From Nemertoderma westbladi (lineage: Eukaryota > Xenacoelomorpha > Nemertodermatida > Nemertodermatidae): DNA of 34,831 nucleotides. The notes under the pieces were generated by a model. That model was not told the origin of the DNA. It ran no database searches and saw only the letters and a program-made list of their open reading frames with translations. Where the stretch lies: NCBI GenBank assembly GCA_032718475.1, contig JAUCBJ010006424.1, positions 1 through 34,831 of the forward strand, written 5' to 3'. Below are positions 20,507 to 31,086 of this stretch, one piece after another (positions within the stretch are counted from its first letter, which is position 1; the number at the start of each line of letters is the position of its first letter). A program made the translations under genes and the position numbers.

Positions 20507-21240
20507 AATAGCTAAATTAATAATTTATAGTCTCACCGAATATAGACCAATAATAATATGTTCACTCACACATTAATATAACCGTGTCAATTGTACCTAA
20601 ATTATGTTGTTTATTCCACATGTGATTAAATTTATATTTAACTAATTTAAAGAGTATTATTATCTACGAAGCTAATATAAGTAAAGTTAACAACCTCCGC
20701 CAAAAAATATTTTATTTAGCTATGACGGTGTATTATGCATAGTGTTGATAGTGGCCCCTTTTATTCAAATGCGGGAGATATATACCATATTTAGTGATGC
20801 CTTTAGCTTTTAATTAAATTTAATAAATTTGTAAGAATATTTTAGGACACAGCGTTACCCGTTCGTTCGCCTCATCACTTTGCAACTCGTACCTATTGTC
20901 ATTTTCCTCATTGGAATCCTGTGAAAGTAACCTGTGGTGAGCAAGGCCGCTACAACGTGTGCCGCAGGAAAACCTGCATTCCAAAATTGAAATCTTCAAA
21001 TCATATTTCCGATCGCTTGTGTTACAAATGCATTTATATATATCACAATGGCAGTACCATTGTTGCGTGCCCCCTAACTTGCGAGTTGCCACTACATCCT
21101 AATTCATTTAGTTTACTTCTATCGAACAGACACAGACACATGTTACACGAAGTGGGGCCTTCGCGCAGCACGTGAAATGAGTTAATGCTAAGTATCAACT
21201 CGAAAGGATTATAAAAACATAGGAGAAGATTTTCCCGGAA
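20507..21240. other. Upstream region of DCLK copy B, no other gene seen
   Basis: AT-rich near the gene. Short Cys-containing frames on both strands at about 20820-21175 overlap each other and show no domain or splice context, so they are not called. Confidence 0.45.
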
Positions 21241-22155
21241 AACGTTAACCCTCTAGCGGGAGACTGGGTAACTGAAGAAGGAAGGATTAGTTTCCCTACA
21301 AAGCCACATCCTATGGTCTATTACATATCTACCAAGTTTCCGATTGACGGATCATAAATAACGAAATGTTGGAAGGTTTTCACTTTCATACATTTAGCCC
21401 TCTAGCGGCATATTAAAGAACTACGGATCGATCACCTTCCTCACAAAGACGAGGCATGTGGTCTAGTACATACCGGTACTGTATATTCCAAAATTCAGCT
21501 TAAATAGATTAAGATCAAGGAATTCGCAAAGGTTATCACTTTCCTACATTTCGCCCTCTAGCGGCAGACTCGAAAACTCCGGACCGATTACTGTCCACAC
21601 AAAGACTTAGGATGTCTTCTAGTACATATATGACAAGTTTCAGCGTAATCAGATCATAAACAACTAAATGGAAGAATAATTTCACATTCGGGACATTTCG
21701 CCCTCTAGCGGCAGATTGGAGAACTGCAGACAGATTAGCCTCCTTTGAAATTTACAGCTAATGGTCTAGTACATACTTCCCAAGTTTCAGCTTAAACGGA
21801 TTAAAAGCAAAGAAATGGGTGGCCATTTAATGTTTAGACATGTGGCCCTCTAGCGGGAGACTGGAAAACTTCGGACCGATTACAATCCACACAAAGACTC
21901 AGGATGTCATCTAGTACATATATGACAAGTTTCAGCGTAATCAGATCATAAACAACTAAATGGAAGAATAATTTCACATTCGGGACATTTCGCCCTCTAG
22001 CGGCAGACTGGAGAACTGCAGACAGATTAGCCTCCTTTGAAATTTACAGCTAATGGTCTAGTACATACTTCCCAAGTTTCAGCTTAAACGGATTAAAAGC
22101 AAAGAAATGGGTGGCCATTTAATGTTTAGACATGTGGCCCTCTAGCGGGAGACCA
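21241..22155. repeat. Satellite of about 147-bp monomers with a 292-bp higher-order unit
   Basis: The landmark CCCTCTAGCGG occurs at 21249, 21398, 21554, 21701, 21846, 21993 and 22138, spaced 145-156 bp. Other shared words are CTAGTACATA and CAAGTTTCAGC. Adjacent monomers differ, but alternate ones are almost identical: 21609 onward matches 21901 onward with a 292-bp offset. This is a dimeric higher-order repeat. No ORF runs through it. Confidence 0.9.
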
Positions 22156-22275
22156 TTGCACTGATGGTGTCTGAAAGTCTCTCAAAAATCTCAACTTTTG
22201 CTCATATTGATACCTACAAATTTTCAACTTGGCAGCTTTAAATCCGACAAAGTTATTAGCATGTCAAAATCGTAA

Positions 22276-22340
22276 CGACGACGACAACGACGACGACGAC
22301 AACGACGACGACGACAACGACGACGACGACGACGACGACA
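22276..22340. repeat. Trinucleotide microsatellite (ACG/CGT type)
   Basis: A run of CGACGACGACAACGACGACG units. The minus-strand frame through it gives an Arg/Cys-rich peptide that is an artefact of the repeat. Confidence 0.9.
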
Positions 22341-23471
22341 ACTATTTGCATAAATTGACCCACCCCCTAACAGTGTCAATTCGCTAAGGCTCCGCCAACT
22401 TCGTGGCTCGCCCCACATATCCTATCGACTATGATAATATAAAAAATTTGAAACGCGCCTAGGCCTACTTATGTGCGCTCCATATTTTGCCAATCTCATT
22501 GCTTGTAAAACGAAATCGCCTGCGTTGGGGGTCCCTAGTTTTCGTTGGGGTGTTGAAGAGGTCACAGACACCGATGACGCCCATTATTAGTGTGCTGTGA
22601 AGCTGTCTGTCCTGAAGTGATACAACGTCGAGGTCTGCGTTGCGTTTTGGTTGTGGTATTTCTGCAGGTCTGCTTATACATCCGGGTAAGGGTTGTTAAT
22701 TAACTTGTTTGATTAATTAAATAAACTACATTACTAACAAATGATATTTTATGCTGATTCAATCATCTATTTTAACAAAAATAAATAAGTTAAGAATTAC
22801 TGAGAAATTTTTTAAATTAAGGAATAAACACATTGTTTACATTACCCAACGTACCATAATAAATTGACTAGAATACACGGAATACGGAATACAGGTTTGT
22901 CGTTTTATTAGCACTAAATGGGGATTATGGATGTGAGTGTTTTGTTCTTTCCCTTACCAATAATTTAATGGGGTAGAGTGCAGCTGTTGCAAGTGGGATT
23001 GGATTATACTATGGCTCATAGCGTAGTCATAGTTACATTCTTTCCCACTCCCCAGGGAATCGCCTAGTTGCTATCCGTTAATGTATGGGGAGTCTAAGTT
23101 ATCCTCTGCGGTGTAGTTTCTCATTTCTTGCAAGAAAGAAGATGGAGATGAATTTCATACGTAGCAGCTGCAGATATGTCGCCCGCCCAAGAAGCGTCAT
23201 GTATAATACGAGCCGGTTCGTTGTTGATTGATGTGCGATGTCCCCCTGGATATGGGTCCATTATGATGCTGATTAACGAAATAACGGAGGGTTATGGGGG
23301 GGGGGGGGGGGGGGGGTAGTCGGACTTCACACACTTGCTTAGAATACACCATAGTACTGTTTTTGATTGGATACTAGATTCATTCTTATATATATTCTGA
23401 AAGCTAATTAGATGAGCTTTTCTTTTCCGTGGTCAGACACCTAAGTTACTCGCTTCTGATTGGCTTATAGC

Positions 23472-23621
23472 CAATTGCAAAATATCCTTTCATAAAATGA
23501 ATCTCCTCTGTAAATTTTGAGTATTTGGTTTTAAAATTGGCATTGACAATTGCAAAATATCCTTTCATAAAATGAATCTCCTCTGTAAATTTTGAGTATT
23601 TGGTTTTAAAATTGGCATTGA
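23472..23621. repeat. 75-bp tandem duplication, two copies
   Basis: Two adjacent, essentially identical 75-bp copies begin CAATTGCAAAATATCCTTTC (23472 and 23547) and contain AAATTTTGAGTATTTGG. Their identity implies a recent event. Confidence 0.92.
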
Positions 23622-24894
23622 CTATCACTTTATAGAATCCTTTGAGGAATTTTTGAATTTCCTTTTCAAAATGATTTTATTGCACTTTTCGTAACACGAA
23701 GTCATAAAATTTCCATTTTTATAGACTACGCAGGGTTTAATCTTACTTTTCTCGAGGACGCGAAATTCAAAAATCCATCTAAGGATTCTGTTCAGGAGAG
23801 ACAGCGAGATTAACAAAATCGGACAAAGAATGTCGGATGAGAAAGATTCTAGTGACGAAAACTGAGGGAAACTGACAGGATCAAAGCGGGTAAAACATAA
23901 CGTGTTTTACTTTTCCGCTCAAAACTGTCTGTTAATATGTAAGAATGTTAGTAAATAATGTCTGTCAATAAGGATAGCTTAGGGGTTTGGGATATGAGTA
24001 GCAGAGCGCATCCTCTTAATGGATTATAATCCGCTTAAAGCATTGTTTTTCTTCCCTCTAAATTTTACTTCTTCTGACCCAAGATGATTTAGAAAACAGC
24101 GCTGTTATATCCCAGCCAGCCCAAAACCGTCGCGTTTACAAAATATTTTGACTATTGTGTGAACAACCATCGAAAATTTGATTCTACCAGCTTGCCTGCA
24201 CCCCGTATCTGAGAGTTGCTTCTAATAATATAAATAGTGTTCTAGAATATTTTATATTATTTATATTCAACGTTTGTACATTCATTGTAGGGTAGGTAGG
24301 TATGTAAGTAAGTCATAATCCCATAGGCCTTGTTAGATTGTGTTAATCTATTGTACGGTTACGAAATACGGAAAGTTGTTTATTTCATGAGAAATATGAA
24401 ATGCTACAAATCTAGAGTATATTAACCCTAACATATATTAACCGAAATACAAATAAAATAATAAGTAAACGCAGCGTTTAACTTTGGATTCTTGTCTGCA
24501 GTACGAGGTAACATTTGGTGAAACTTTGTGTAGTTTGTGGGCAATTTGCAATTTGGTGAACAACTCAGGCTGCCAATCAAATTACTTAAAAAATTGACCG
24601 TTCAACTTATTCGGCACACGAATTATTCGGCACAAAATTTGCCCACATGTATTTCCAATTAGCACCACTGCGTTATCTGTACTCACTACCTAGGTTTTTT
24701 CCTCCTATATGCATTCAAACTAGCTATCTTTTCATGTTTTTTTTGTAAAATTTTCTACACCATGTTGGCTATTGATAAAATAAATTTAAAAATGCTCTAG
24801 AAAATATTTTTGTATACAGGAGTTATTTTTAATGTAAAAATATAATTTTACATTCGAAGTTTTTTTTTTTAATATTAGCTAGCATGAAAAGAAT

Positions 24895-25121
24895 GGCACT
24901 ACTATGGTTAAAATGGATGTTTTTGTAGAAGCTAGTTTTGCTACTTTTTTTTTACTTACAAATAATTTCTAATAAATTTATTTTTTTAAATGTTCTAGAA
25001 CAAAAAATATTTGTTCTAGACCATTTTTTTACAAAATTATAGAGAACGTTTAAAAAAATGTAGCAAAAACTAGCTTCTATAAAAAAATCCGGTCATGGGT
25101 ACACATAGCTGTAGTAGTGCC
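24895..25121. mobile_element. 227-bp inverted-repeat element with a near-perfect 9-bp target duplication
   Basis: Ends are GGCACTACTA and TAGTAGTGCC. Inner arms also pair: GTAGAAGCTAGTTTTGCTAC on the left, GTAGCAAAAACTAGCTTCTA on the right. The outside flanks are GAAAAGAAT and GAAAATAAT, an 8-of-9 direct repeat. The centre holds a TTCTAGAACA/TGTTCTAGA palindrome. There is no ORF. It is a MITE, possibly MULE-like given the 9-bp duplication. Confidence 0.7.
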
Positions 25122-25640
25122 GAAAATAATTAATAGCTGATAAATAAGAATACCCACTCGCCAGTACAAAACAAATACCCCCCCAGTACAACACCAAGAC
25201 GTGGTGTTGAATAGGTTAATATTGGATGAAACTTTACTGGGAGAGCTGTTAGGCGGACAAATTTATTTACACCATTTGTTATTTAAATAAAAGTTGATTT
25301 TATTTCATTATTACTTTGACTCTAGATTTGTGATTTTTTATATTAATACGTTCTGAATTTGATTAAGAATTGCTGAAAAATGTTTGGCATATGTTGCATT
25401 TGGACGTTGGCACTGTTACACCCCGGGTCTAAACGTTATGGAAAGACAGTAAATCCTCACTTGATAATATAAAGAATGCATTGATAACATTTTATACCGT
25501 CAAGCATAGCATTTTTTTCTCAACACAACTTAAAATTCATAAGAAATTGTATTTTATGGGCGATCTTATTTAATTTGGGTGATATAATTTCCCCTACTAA
25601 AACGATTTGTAGATGTTATTGGCTTATTAGAGCAAAGAAT

Positions 25641-26849
25641 ATGGCGAATAAAGAAGAATCTGTAAATACAGAAGAGCCAGTCGCCACTACTAAAGATTCT
25701 ACTGAGAATGGAGAAGGGACGCCACGGACTAACTCACAACAATCTATTGGATCAGAGAATCCAACTGCCAAAGAAGATGAAACACCAAGGGATACTCAAC
25801 CAGAGGGATCTTCTTTCAGAGTGACCTCCAAAGGAAAGACTAGCGCGCAAGACCTTGTTGAGGTATCGTCATCATCTTATGTTGTTCGTATTGTGAAGAC
25901 AAAAAAAATAAATACAAAAAAGGACAGTGTTGGAGACTTAGCAAGAAGGTCGCTGAAAAATCCCAAGGATCTCAAGACATTGGACAATGAAATAGTTAAG
26001 GAAGTCGTTGTAGGGATTGTACAAAATAAAAAAAATGAAATCGCTGGGCCACCTATTCTACGTGGCTCCTCTTCTGCATTGCCTAATAAGGCCATGTTGC
26101 ATAATGCAAGTGGTAGCGCTACATCTGTATCTGTTAAGAAAACACTCAGTGAAACAGATATAGTTAGTAATATGGTAATCACTGAAAGGGAAAAACAACA
26201 AATGATTAAACAGCTTGAGACAAACCGGAAAATTGAAATAGAGAGGAGAAAGAAGGAAGACGATAAACGCCAAATCAGCGACAAAATGCGCAAGTATTCA
26301 ATTGAAAGAAGGAGGACCTCTGATATTAGACGCCAAATGAAAGACATTGGATATCAAAAGAAGAACACTGACGCGCTGAAAGCGCAAGATAAAGAGCGTA
26401 TGCGCATAGGCTCTATTGGAAGAAGAAGGGCTTCTGATACCAGACGTGCTGAGATGGATATTGTGGAGGATACTGAAGACCATAGGCGACGCATATCCGA
26501 CAATGAAAGAGCCAAGAATGATGAAAAATATAAAAAAAAGGTAGCTCAATTACAGAAAGCTACCACATCTTCTAAAATGTCAAATGCCGCCAAGACCAAT
26601 TCTGTAACTCAGCACAAACCCGAACGTAGTAATGAGCCTACTAGTACAGAGTTACTTGTAAAACGACAAGCTGATATTAACGCATTACATGTGAGGAATA
26701 AAGCATATCGATACGGTATACCGACAACAAAGTCAAAGGCAAATCATAATGACGCGATGTTAAAACGTCTAGAGAATCGGGGATCTTGGCAACCAGACCT
26801 AGTTGAAGCACAAAAGGGTAAACCCAAGAAACAGTCAAAACCAAATTGA
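25641..26849 (+). CDS. Unrecognised basic, coiled-coil-rich protein with repeated RRRxSD motifs
   Basis: 402 aa from the first in-frame ATG (25641); the frame is open further upstream but only via non-ATG codons. The N-terminal 80 residues are polar, acidic and probably disordered. The middle has a hydrophobic patch (EIVKEVVVGIVQ). Residues about 180-305 are highly charged, Lys/Arg/Glu-rich and probably helical or coiled-coil. Within them three motifs recur: RRRTSD (223-228), RRRASD (261-266) and RRRISD (282-287), plus a weaker KRQISD (209-214). The C terminus is basic (KGKPKKQSKPN). I recognise no family. The R-R-x-S/T pattern is what basophilic kinases such as PKA and CaMK-group enzymes prefer, so repeated phosphorylation is a reasonable guess. 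It appears single-exon, with an AT-rich 3' flank. It could be a lineage-specific gene or the rapidly evolving homologue of a cytoskeletal protein. Confidence 0.65.
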   Translation: MANKEESVNTEEPVATTKDSTENGEGTPRTNSQQSIGSENPTAKEDETPRDTQPEGSSFRVTSKGKTSAQDLVEVSSSSYVVRIVKTKKINTKKDSVGDLARRSLKNPKDLKTLDNEIVKEVVVGIVQNKKNEIAGPPILRGSSSALPNKAMLHNASGSATSVSVKKTLSETDIVSNMVITEREKQQMIKQLETNRKIEIERRKKEDDKRQISDKMRKYSIERRRTSDIRRQMKDIGYQKKNTDALKAQDKERMRIGSIGRRRASDTRRAEMDIVEDTEDHRRRISDNERAKNDEKYKKKVAQLQKATTSSKMSNAAKTNSVTQHKPERSNEPTSTELLVKRQADINALHVRNKAYRYGIPTTKSKANHNDAMLKRLENRGSWQPDLVEAQKGKPKKQSKPN

Positions 26850-27320
26850 AACAATTTTTTTCAATTAACTCAGCTACTAACCATATTAGTTATTATAAAA
26901 CTTAGTCATAGTCATGGAAAATTCGATCCACGAAATTAATAGATTTTTGAGATTATAAGTCATATTTGGCATACATATACTAGTAATGTATACCTATATT
27001 TCATTATTGTCCATATAGTATTGGACCCAAATTAATTTATGACAATACATACATACATATGCCGGGGATTGGGGGGGGGGGGGGGGGGGGGGTGTTTCTC
27101 AAAACACATTGAAGGAATTAGGTGACTCAGGGGTAAATAGAAGCATGAGTGATAATTAGTTGATTTTAATTCAACGGTTAGGATTGATTTTTTAGAATGT
27201 TCATTTGGATTTAAAATCTATTATTTCACAAATCCCCCCCCCCCCCCCTCCCCCTCCCGCTCCACCACCATGTCCCAGCAGATTAAATTAATTTTTCACT
27301 TCAGTTGTTTTCTACCTTAA
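26850..27320. other. Intergenic region with two homopolymer tracts
   Basis: Between the 3' end of the + strand basic-protein gene and the 3' end of the - strand zinc-finger gene (convergent). It contains poly-G 27071-27092 and poly-C 27234-27248, about 140 bp apart and of opposite strand sense, so a transcript could fold G-run on C-run. Otherwise nothing seen. Confidence 0.5.
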
Positions 27321-29364
27321 CTAAATTATAGTGGTGCGTCGCTCATTAAGGGGCAGATCCATTGCTACGACCTGAACTCGCAACACATCACTAAAATCCA
27401 CGCATTCATCCGAGTACATGCAGTTGTTAACAATCTCCTCCGGATCCCACAATCGCCCAGGGAGTTGGTCTATTTCAATACCCATGGCCGCGTCTAGCGT
27501 TTTATTCTCATCTGGCCTGGAATTCGCATACTTTTTCCGAGTGTATCGAACTTTGTTTTGTCCGCAACTCTCGTCTTTATCGTATATTATATCATTCGAT
27601 TTGTTGATTTTTCCTCGAAATGTCGTTGTTTTGATATTTGCGAAACCGGAATCCCTTTTAGAGTGCGCTGTCTGCGCATGCGCAGTCCTGCTATGGTGGA
27701 TAAATCGGTACTTGTGATGATAAATGGTCCCGCATGTTGCGCATTGCCTCGCTGGCATTCCACGACATTTCCTTTCTTTAATATGCCACAGATGTCGATA
27801 CGCTTTATCGAATGTGCGTCCGCACTTCCGACAATCGTAGTGTTTTATAGACCCTTTTGAGTTTACTTGATCTGTAGCTTTTCCGTTTTTTAAACTTTCC
27901 ATTTTTTTTCCGTCTGTGCTCCACCTCTGGACAGTATGCGTTTCGACAATGCTTGGGTTGACCCAATCAGTCTGCCCAAACATGTTAACGTTTGTTCCAG
28001 TTTCCCTAAGGTCTATTGGATGATCCCCGTAGTTCATATTGACATGCGAGTGTGTCTTCATGTGACGCTTTAAGTTCCAACTCTTACCGAAACTTTTATC
28101 GCATTTGTTGCAATGGAAATTTCGGGTAGTTGAGCTGACTGTAATGGGAACGTTGTTTTGTTTGGAGTTTGGGATCAACCCGAATCCCATCTGATTGTCA
28201 ATTTGGGGCGGATCATTAGTGCTTAGAGTTTTTACATCCTCTGATAAATAGTTGAACTCTTTAGACGGTGATAGATCGATTGGAGTCGATATTTGTTCGA
28301 AAGTTACAACTGGTTTCATCGGTGGTGGTGGTGTCTTCTGCTCCTCGCCATAGTCTGATCCATATATTTCGTCGCAGATGAAGGGATTGTTCACTTTGAT
28401 AGCTTCACTGTTCAGCCTATTGAGAAATAAGTTAATTCATTCAATGATATTCGGGTTCAACTCCCAGAAAACTATAGTACATGGGTGGGTGTGTAGCTAC
28501 TGCAGAGGATACCAAATCTCGGGATAGCACTTATACAATAGGTACGGTACGGCTACGCCGGGTTCATTTTGTCAAGTACAATGAACACTGAACACATCTC
28601 CAATCATAAATCATTAGTCTCACCAAGCTTGACACTTGAGCGGGGCCGCCTCCGCTTTGCAGGAGGCGGTTTGTTTGATGTACTAATGTTATGGGGTCCT
28701 ATAAGTTTTTAACATACGCATATTCTCACTCCCACACTGAGTAGAGTAAGACTGTAGTTGTCGACTTACTTGTTTTCCCCGCTTAGAGATTTAGATTTCC
28801 TCCGGCGGCCGCTTTTCTTGGTTTCTCTTTGCTTCATTGTGATGCCGCTCTCCAAAACTAATGTTAAGGGAAACGCAATAAAATGATAATTATTAGGGTA
28901 CACGTAACGTAAACGTACTCTTGGTTAAGGAAACATAAACGGGTACACGTAACGTAAACGTACTCTTGGTTAAGGAAACATAAACGGAACGTCTTTCTAT
29001 GTCTAGGTATTTATTCAAAATTTAAAAATAAAAATTAATATGACGATCTATAAAACATTCGCTAATATCTGCCACGCCACTTACCATCAGTGGATTTGGA
29101 ACTGTGTAATTTATCCATGTGCCTCTTGAGATGCTCCTCTTGTACGAATGTTTTGATGCAGAACATACAGTAGAACGGTCTGGATCCCGTGTGGATCCGT
29201 TCGTGGCGGTCTCTATTGGATCGTTGGGTAAACCCTTTGTTACACCAACTACACTTGTGGGGTCGCGTGCCATTGGGGGCTTTCGCTGGGATGTACGGCT
29301 CAGCAACACGTTTTGCCGTAGTAGTCGGGTCTGTGGTTTCTGTGTCAAACGAGTTTTGGTTCAT
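27321..29364 (-). CDS. C2H2 zinc-finger protein, three coding exons, five fingers
   Basis: Proposed exons: 29364-29085, 28857-28770 and 28416-27321 (280+88+1096 nt, 487 codons plus stop). Donors are GATG|GTAAGT and AACAA|GTAAGT; acceptors are CCTTAACATTAG and TTTCTCAATAG; phases match at both joins. Fingers: ZF1 (residues 36-58, HKCSWCNKGFTQRSNRDRH), ZF2 (64-87, FYCMFCIKTFVQEEHLKRH), ZF3 (about 223-247, FHCNKCDKSFGKSWNLKRH), ZF4 (about 316-340, a C2HC variant ending KERKC) and ZF5 (about 346-369, CATCGTIYHHKYRF). A basic stretch KKSGRRRKSK in exon 2 could be a nuclear localisation signal. Expected role is a DNA-binding nuclear regulator; targets are unknown. If intron 1 is retained, translation stops six codons later (KWRGRY), giving a 100-aa two-finger form. 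A separate gene starting at the ATG at 28837 is the alternative. The finger exons are certain as coding; the join is an inference from splice phase. Confidence 0.75.
28640..28675 (-). repeat. Strong GC hairpin in intron 2 of the zinc-finger gene
   Basis: CCGCCTCC and GGAGGCGG form a perfect 8-bp stem around a loop of about 8 bases. It is a GC-rich island in AT-rich intron DNA. Function unknown. Confidence 0.6.
28896..28985. repeat. 45-bp tandem duplication in intron 1 of the zinc-finger gene
   Basis: Two identical adjacent 45-bp copies beginning GGGTACACGTAACGTAAACG, at 28896 and 28941. They lie close to the proposed acceptor of exon 2. Confidence 0.9.
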
Positions 29365-29374
29365 CTTTCGAAAC

Positions 29375-29583
29375 CTGTGAATGTTATATAAAATAAATTA
29401 AAATGTAAAATTAAATTGTCTAACATTATGCATAAAATAATAATATTAGGAACACTAAAGTACCAATTAAATACTAAACCAAAACCGACAAGGTGGATTT
29501 TGTCATGTCATAAATAAGAAATACAAAAGACAGTCTATAAGGAATGGTAACCTCCAATTATTTAAACGCAATATATTACTCAC
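29375..29583 (-). other. Likely 5' UTR intron of the zinc-finger gene
   Basis: On the minus strand a consensus donor TTCACAG|GTGAGT (exon end at 29584) pairs with acceptor ATTCACAG|GTTTCG just before the ATG at 29364. Reading upstream through the join reaches an in-frame stop, so the ATG at 29364 is the start and the upstream exon is untranslated. Confidence 0.6.
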
Positions 29584-29584
29584 C

Positions 29585-31086
29585 TGTGAACCACGAAGCT
29601 AACAACGATTGCCGGTAATTAAATAAGTTAAAATTATCTTATTTACGACAATTCTATACTAGAAATATGCAATTACCAGTAAATCTAAGAAGAATTATCT
29701 TCAGGTGGTGCCAGAATTACAGAATTACCAATCTTCACCCCTCGCGCACTTAACTAGTAACTAATAAATAAATGACTGTATATATCCTGTAGCCCGCGCA
29801 CTATATTACTCTCACATTGATGAGAATTGAAGATATTGGGTAGTAGTAGTAAATGATTAACATTGGCTCGCACTAGTATATTGAAGGAAGATGTTAACAT
29901 AAAGGTGTGTTGGCTTGTTACACAGAATATAAAGTACTTTGCCCTGATCTCACGCTGAGAGAGCATAGTCCATATCCTGGCAAAAGATCAAGTCTATCCC
30001 AACACTCTCCTTTGTAAGTGTAACGAGCCTTGTTCCAACCCAAACTGGGTGGCTAGAGATTGGAGCGACTTGTAATGGGTTGTTGGGGTTGCCCAAACAA
30101 AACAAACTAACTTGTTTGGTATCTGCAAGGGACATCCCATCAACAACATCTAATATAAACATGCTTATTATAAGGAAGTTTCTAAAACATGAATAATATT
30201 TTAAAAATCAATTATATTAATCGATTATTTAAGTCTGTATATTTGCTTTTCGCTTTTCTCGGCTCACCTTTAATACAACCTTCGTCACTCCATTACAGTG
30301 GAACGTTATTCTAACCAAAACAATAAACGAAGTCAATAGAACAGGTTGCAGTTTTATTTTTCGAGGTAATCAGCTGTTATTTTTGGGTTGAATTTCCTCT
30401 GGAGAGGGATGAATTTTGTTTGCGTCGAAAGTTCCCCCCCCCCCCCCCCCCCCCCCCCCATTTCTTGTTTTTGGGAATAAAGTTTATGACGAGTAGGAGG
30501 TATTTGACCAGAGGGTCTCCCCACTCGTTATAAATATTTATCATTTTGAGTATTATCTTACGCCACGAGCGACTTCGTTCCATTATATCACCTCGTCTGA
30601 TTATGGTAATAAGTTAAACTGTTCGACAATTAATTTTATTAAAATCATTTTTAATCAATTTTATTAAAGTATTTCCAAATATTATTAAATGTTACACTCT
30701 GTTATAACATTCTGACTAATGCTGCGCTATGAATGACGTCACGGCCGCTCATACCGGGATTATTATTAATTTGGGGCGAGCCATTAATTCTAGGTGAGCC
30801 GTTGCGTATCGGTATAATTAGTGGACAGTTATCAAAAGTTGCACACAAATAGTAGCACAAATTCTACACACAGACAGACTTATATAGTTCCTATGCCGGC
30901 CGCTAAGGGGCGTAATGAAAGAAACATAGAACACAATGGTCCACTAATTGTAATAACACTGAATACTGTTTCACCTGTTACACCATGCCATCGTAATAAA
31001 TGACATTAAACGTAACCCAAGCATGGCCTTTCGTCATAAACTTGTTTTGCTATAATAATTTGTTTATAACAATTTGTATTATTTCT
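29585..31086. other. Intergenic region, no gene supported
   Basis: Holds part of the zinc-finger 5' UTR exon at its left edge, a poly-C run of 26 (30434-30459), and a copy of the dispersed 20-bp word CTAACCAAAACAATAAACGA (30311-30330). Two overlapping minus-strand frames at 29754-30162 look like a degenerate repeat rather than a gene. At about 30770 there is a GGGGCGAGCC...GGTGAGCC motif shared with 10553 and, inverted, with about 22420. Confidence 0.45.
30434..30459. repeat. Poly-C run of 26
   Basis: Longest G/C homopolymer in the window. It creates a poly-Gly stretch in a minus-strand frame that is an artefact. Confidence 0.95.

Larger units (their letters stand above)
22346..25640. other. 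Intergenic region, no gene seen
   Basis: Contains poly-G 23296-23316, a 75-bp tandem duplication and a 227-bp inverted-repeat element. The small frames at 23446-23816 follow the duplication and lack domains. The last few hundred bases should include the promoter of the basic-protein gene at 25641; an acceptor-like TTTGTAG ends near 25611, so a 5' UTR intron is possible. Confidence 0.5.

Noticed and set aside
20820-21175. Small cysteine-containing ORFs on both strands
   Set aside because: They overlap each other in antisense, lack a signal peptide or a regular cysteine pattern, and have no splice support.
22224-22418. Arg/Cys-rich 64-codon minus-strand ORF
   Set aside because: The peptide is just translation of the trinucleotide microsatellite.
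28640-28675. Rho-independent terminator
   Set aside because: The stem followed by T-rich DNA resembles one, but it lies in an intron of a eukaryotic gene.
29754-30162. Two overlapping 70-codon minus-strand ORFs
   Set aside because: The stretch contains a degenerate B-box-like GGGTTGGAACAAGG and looks like an old repeat. No domain and no clear splice sites.
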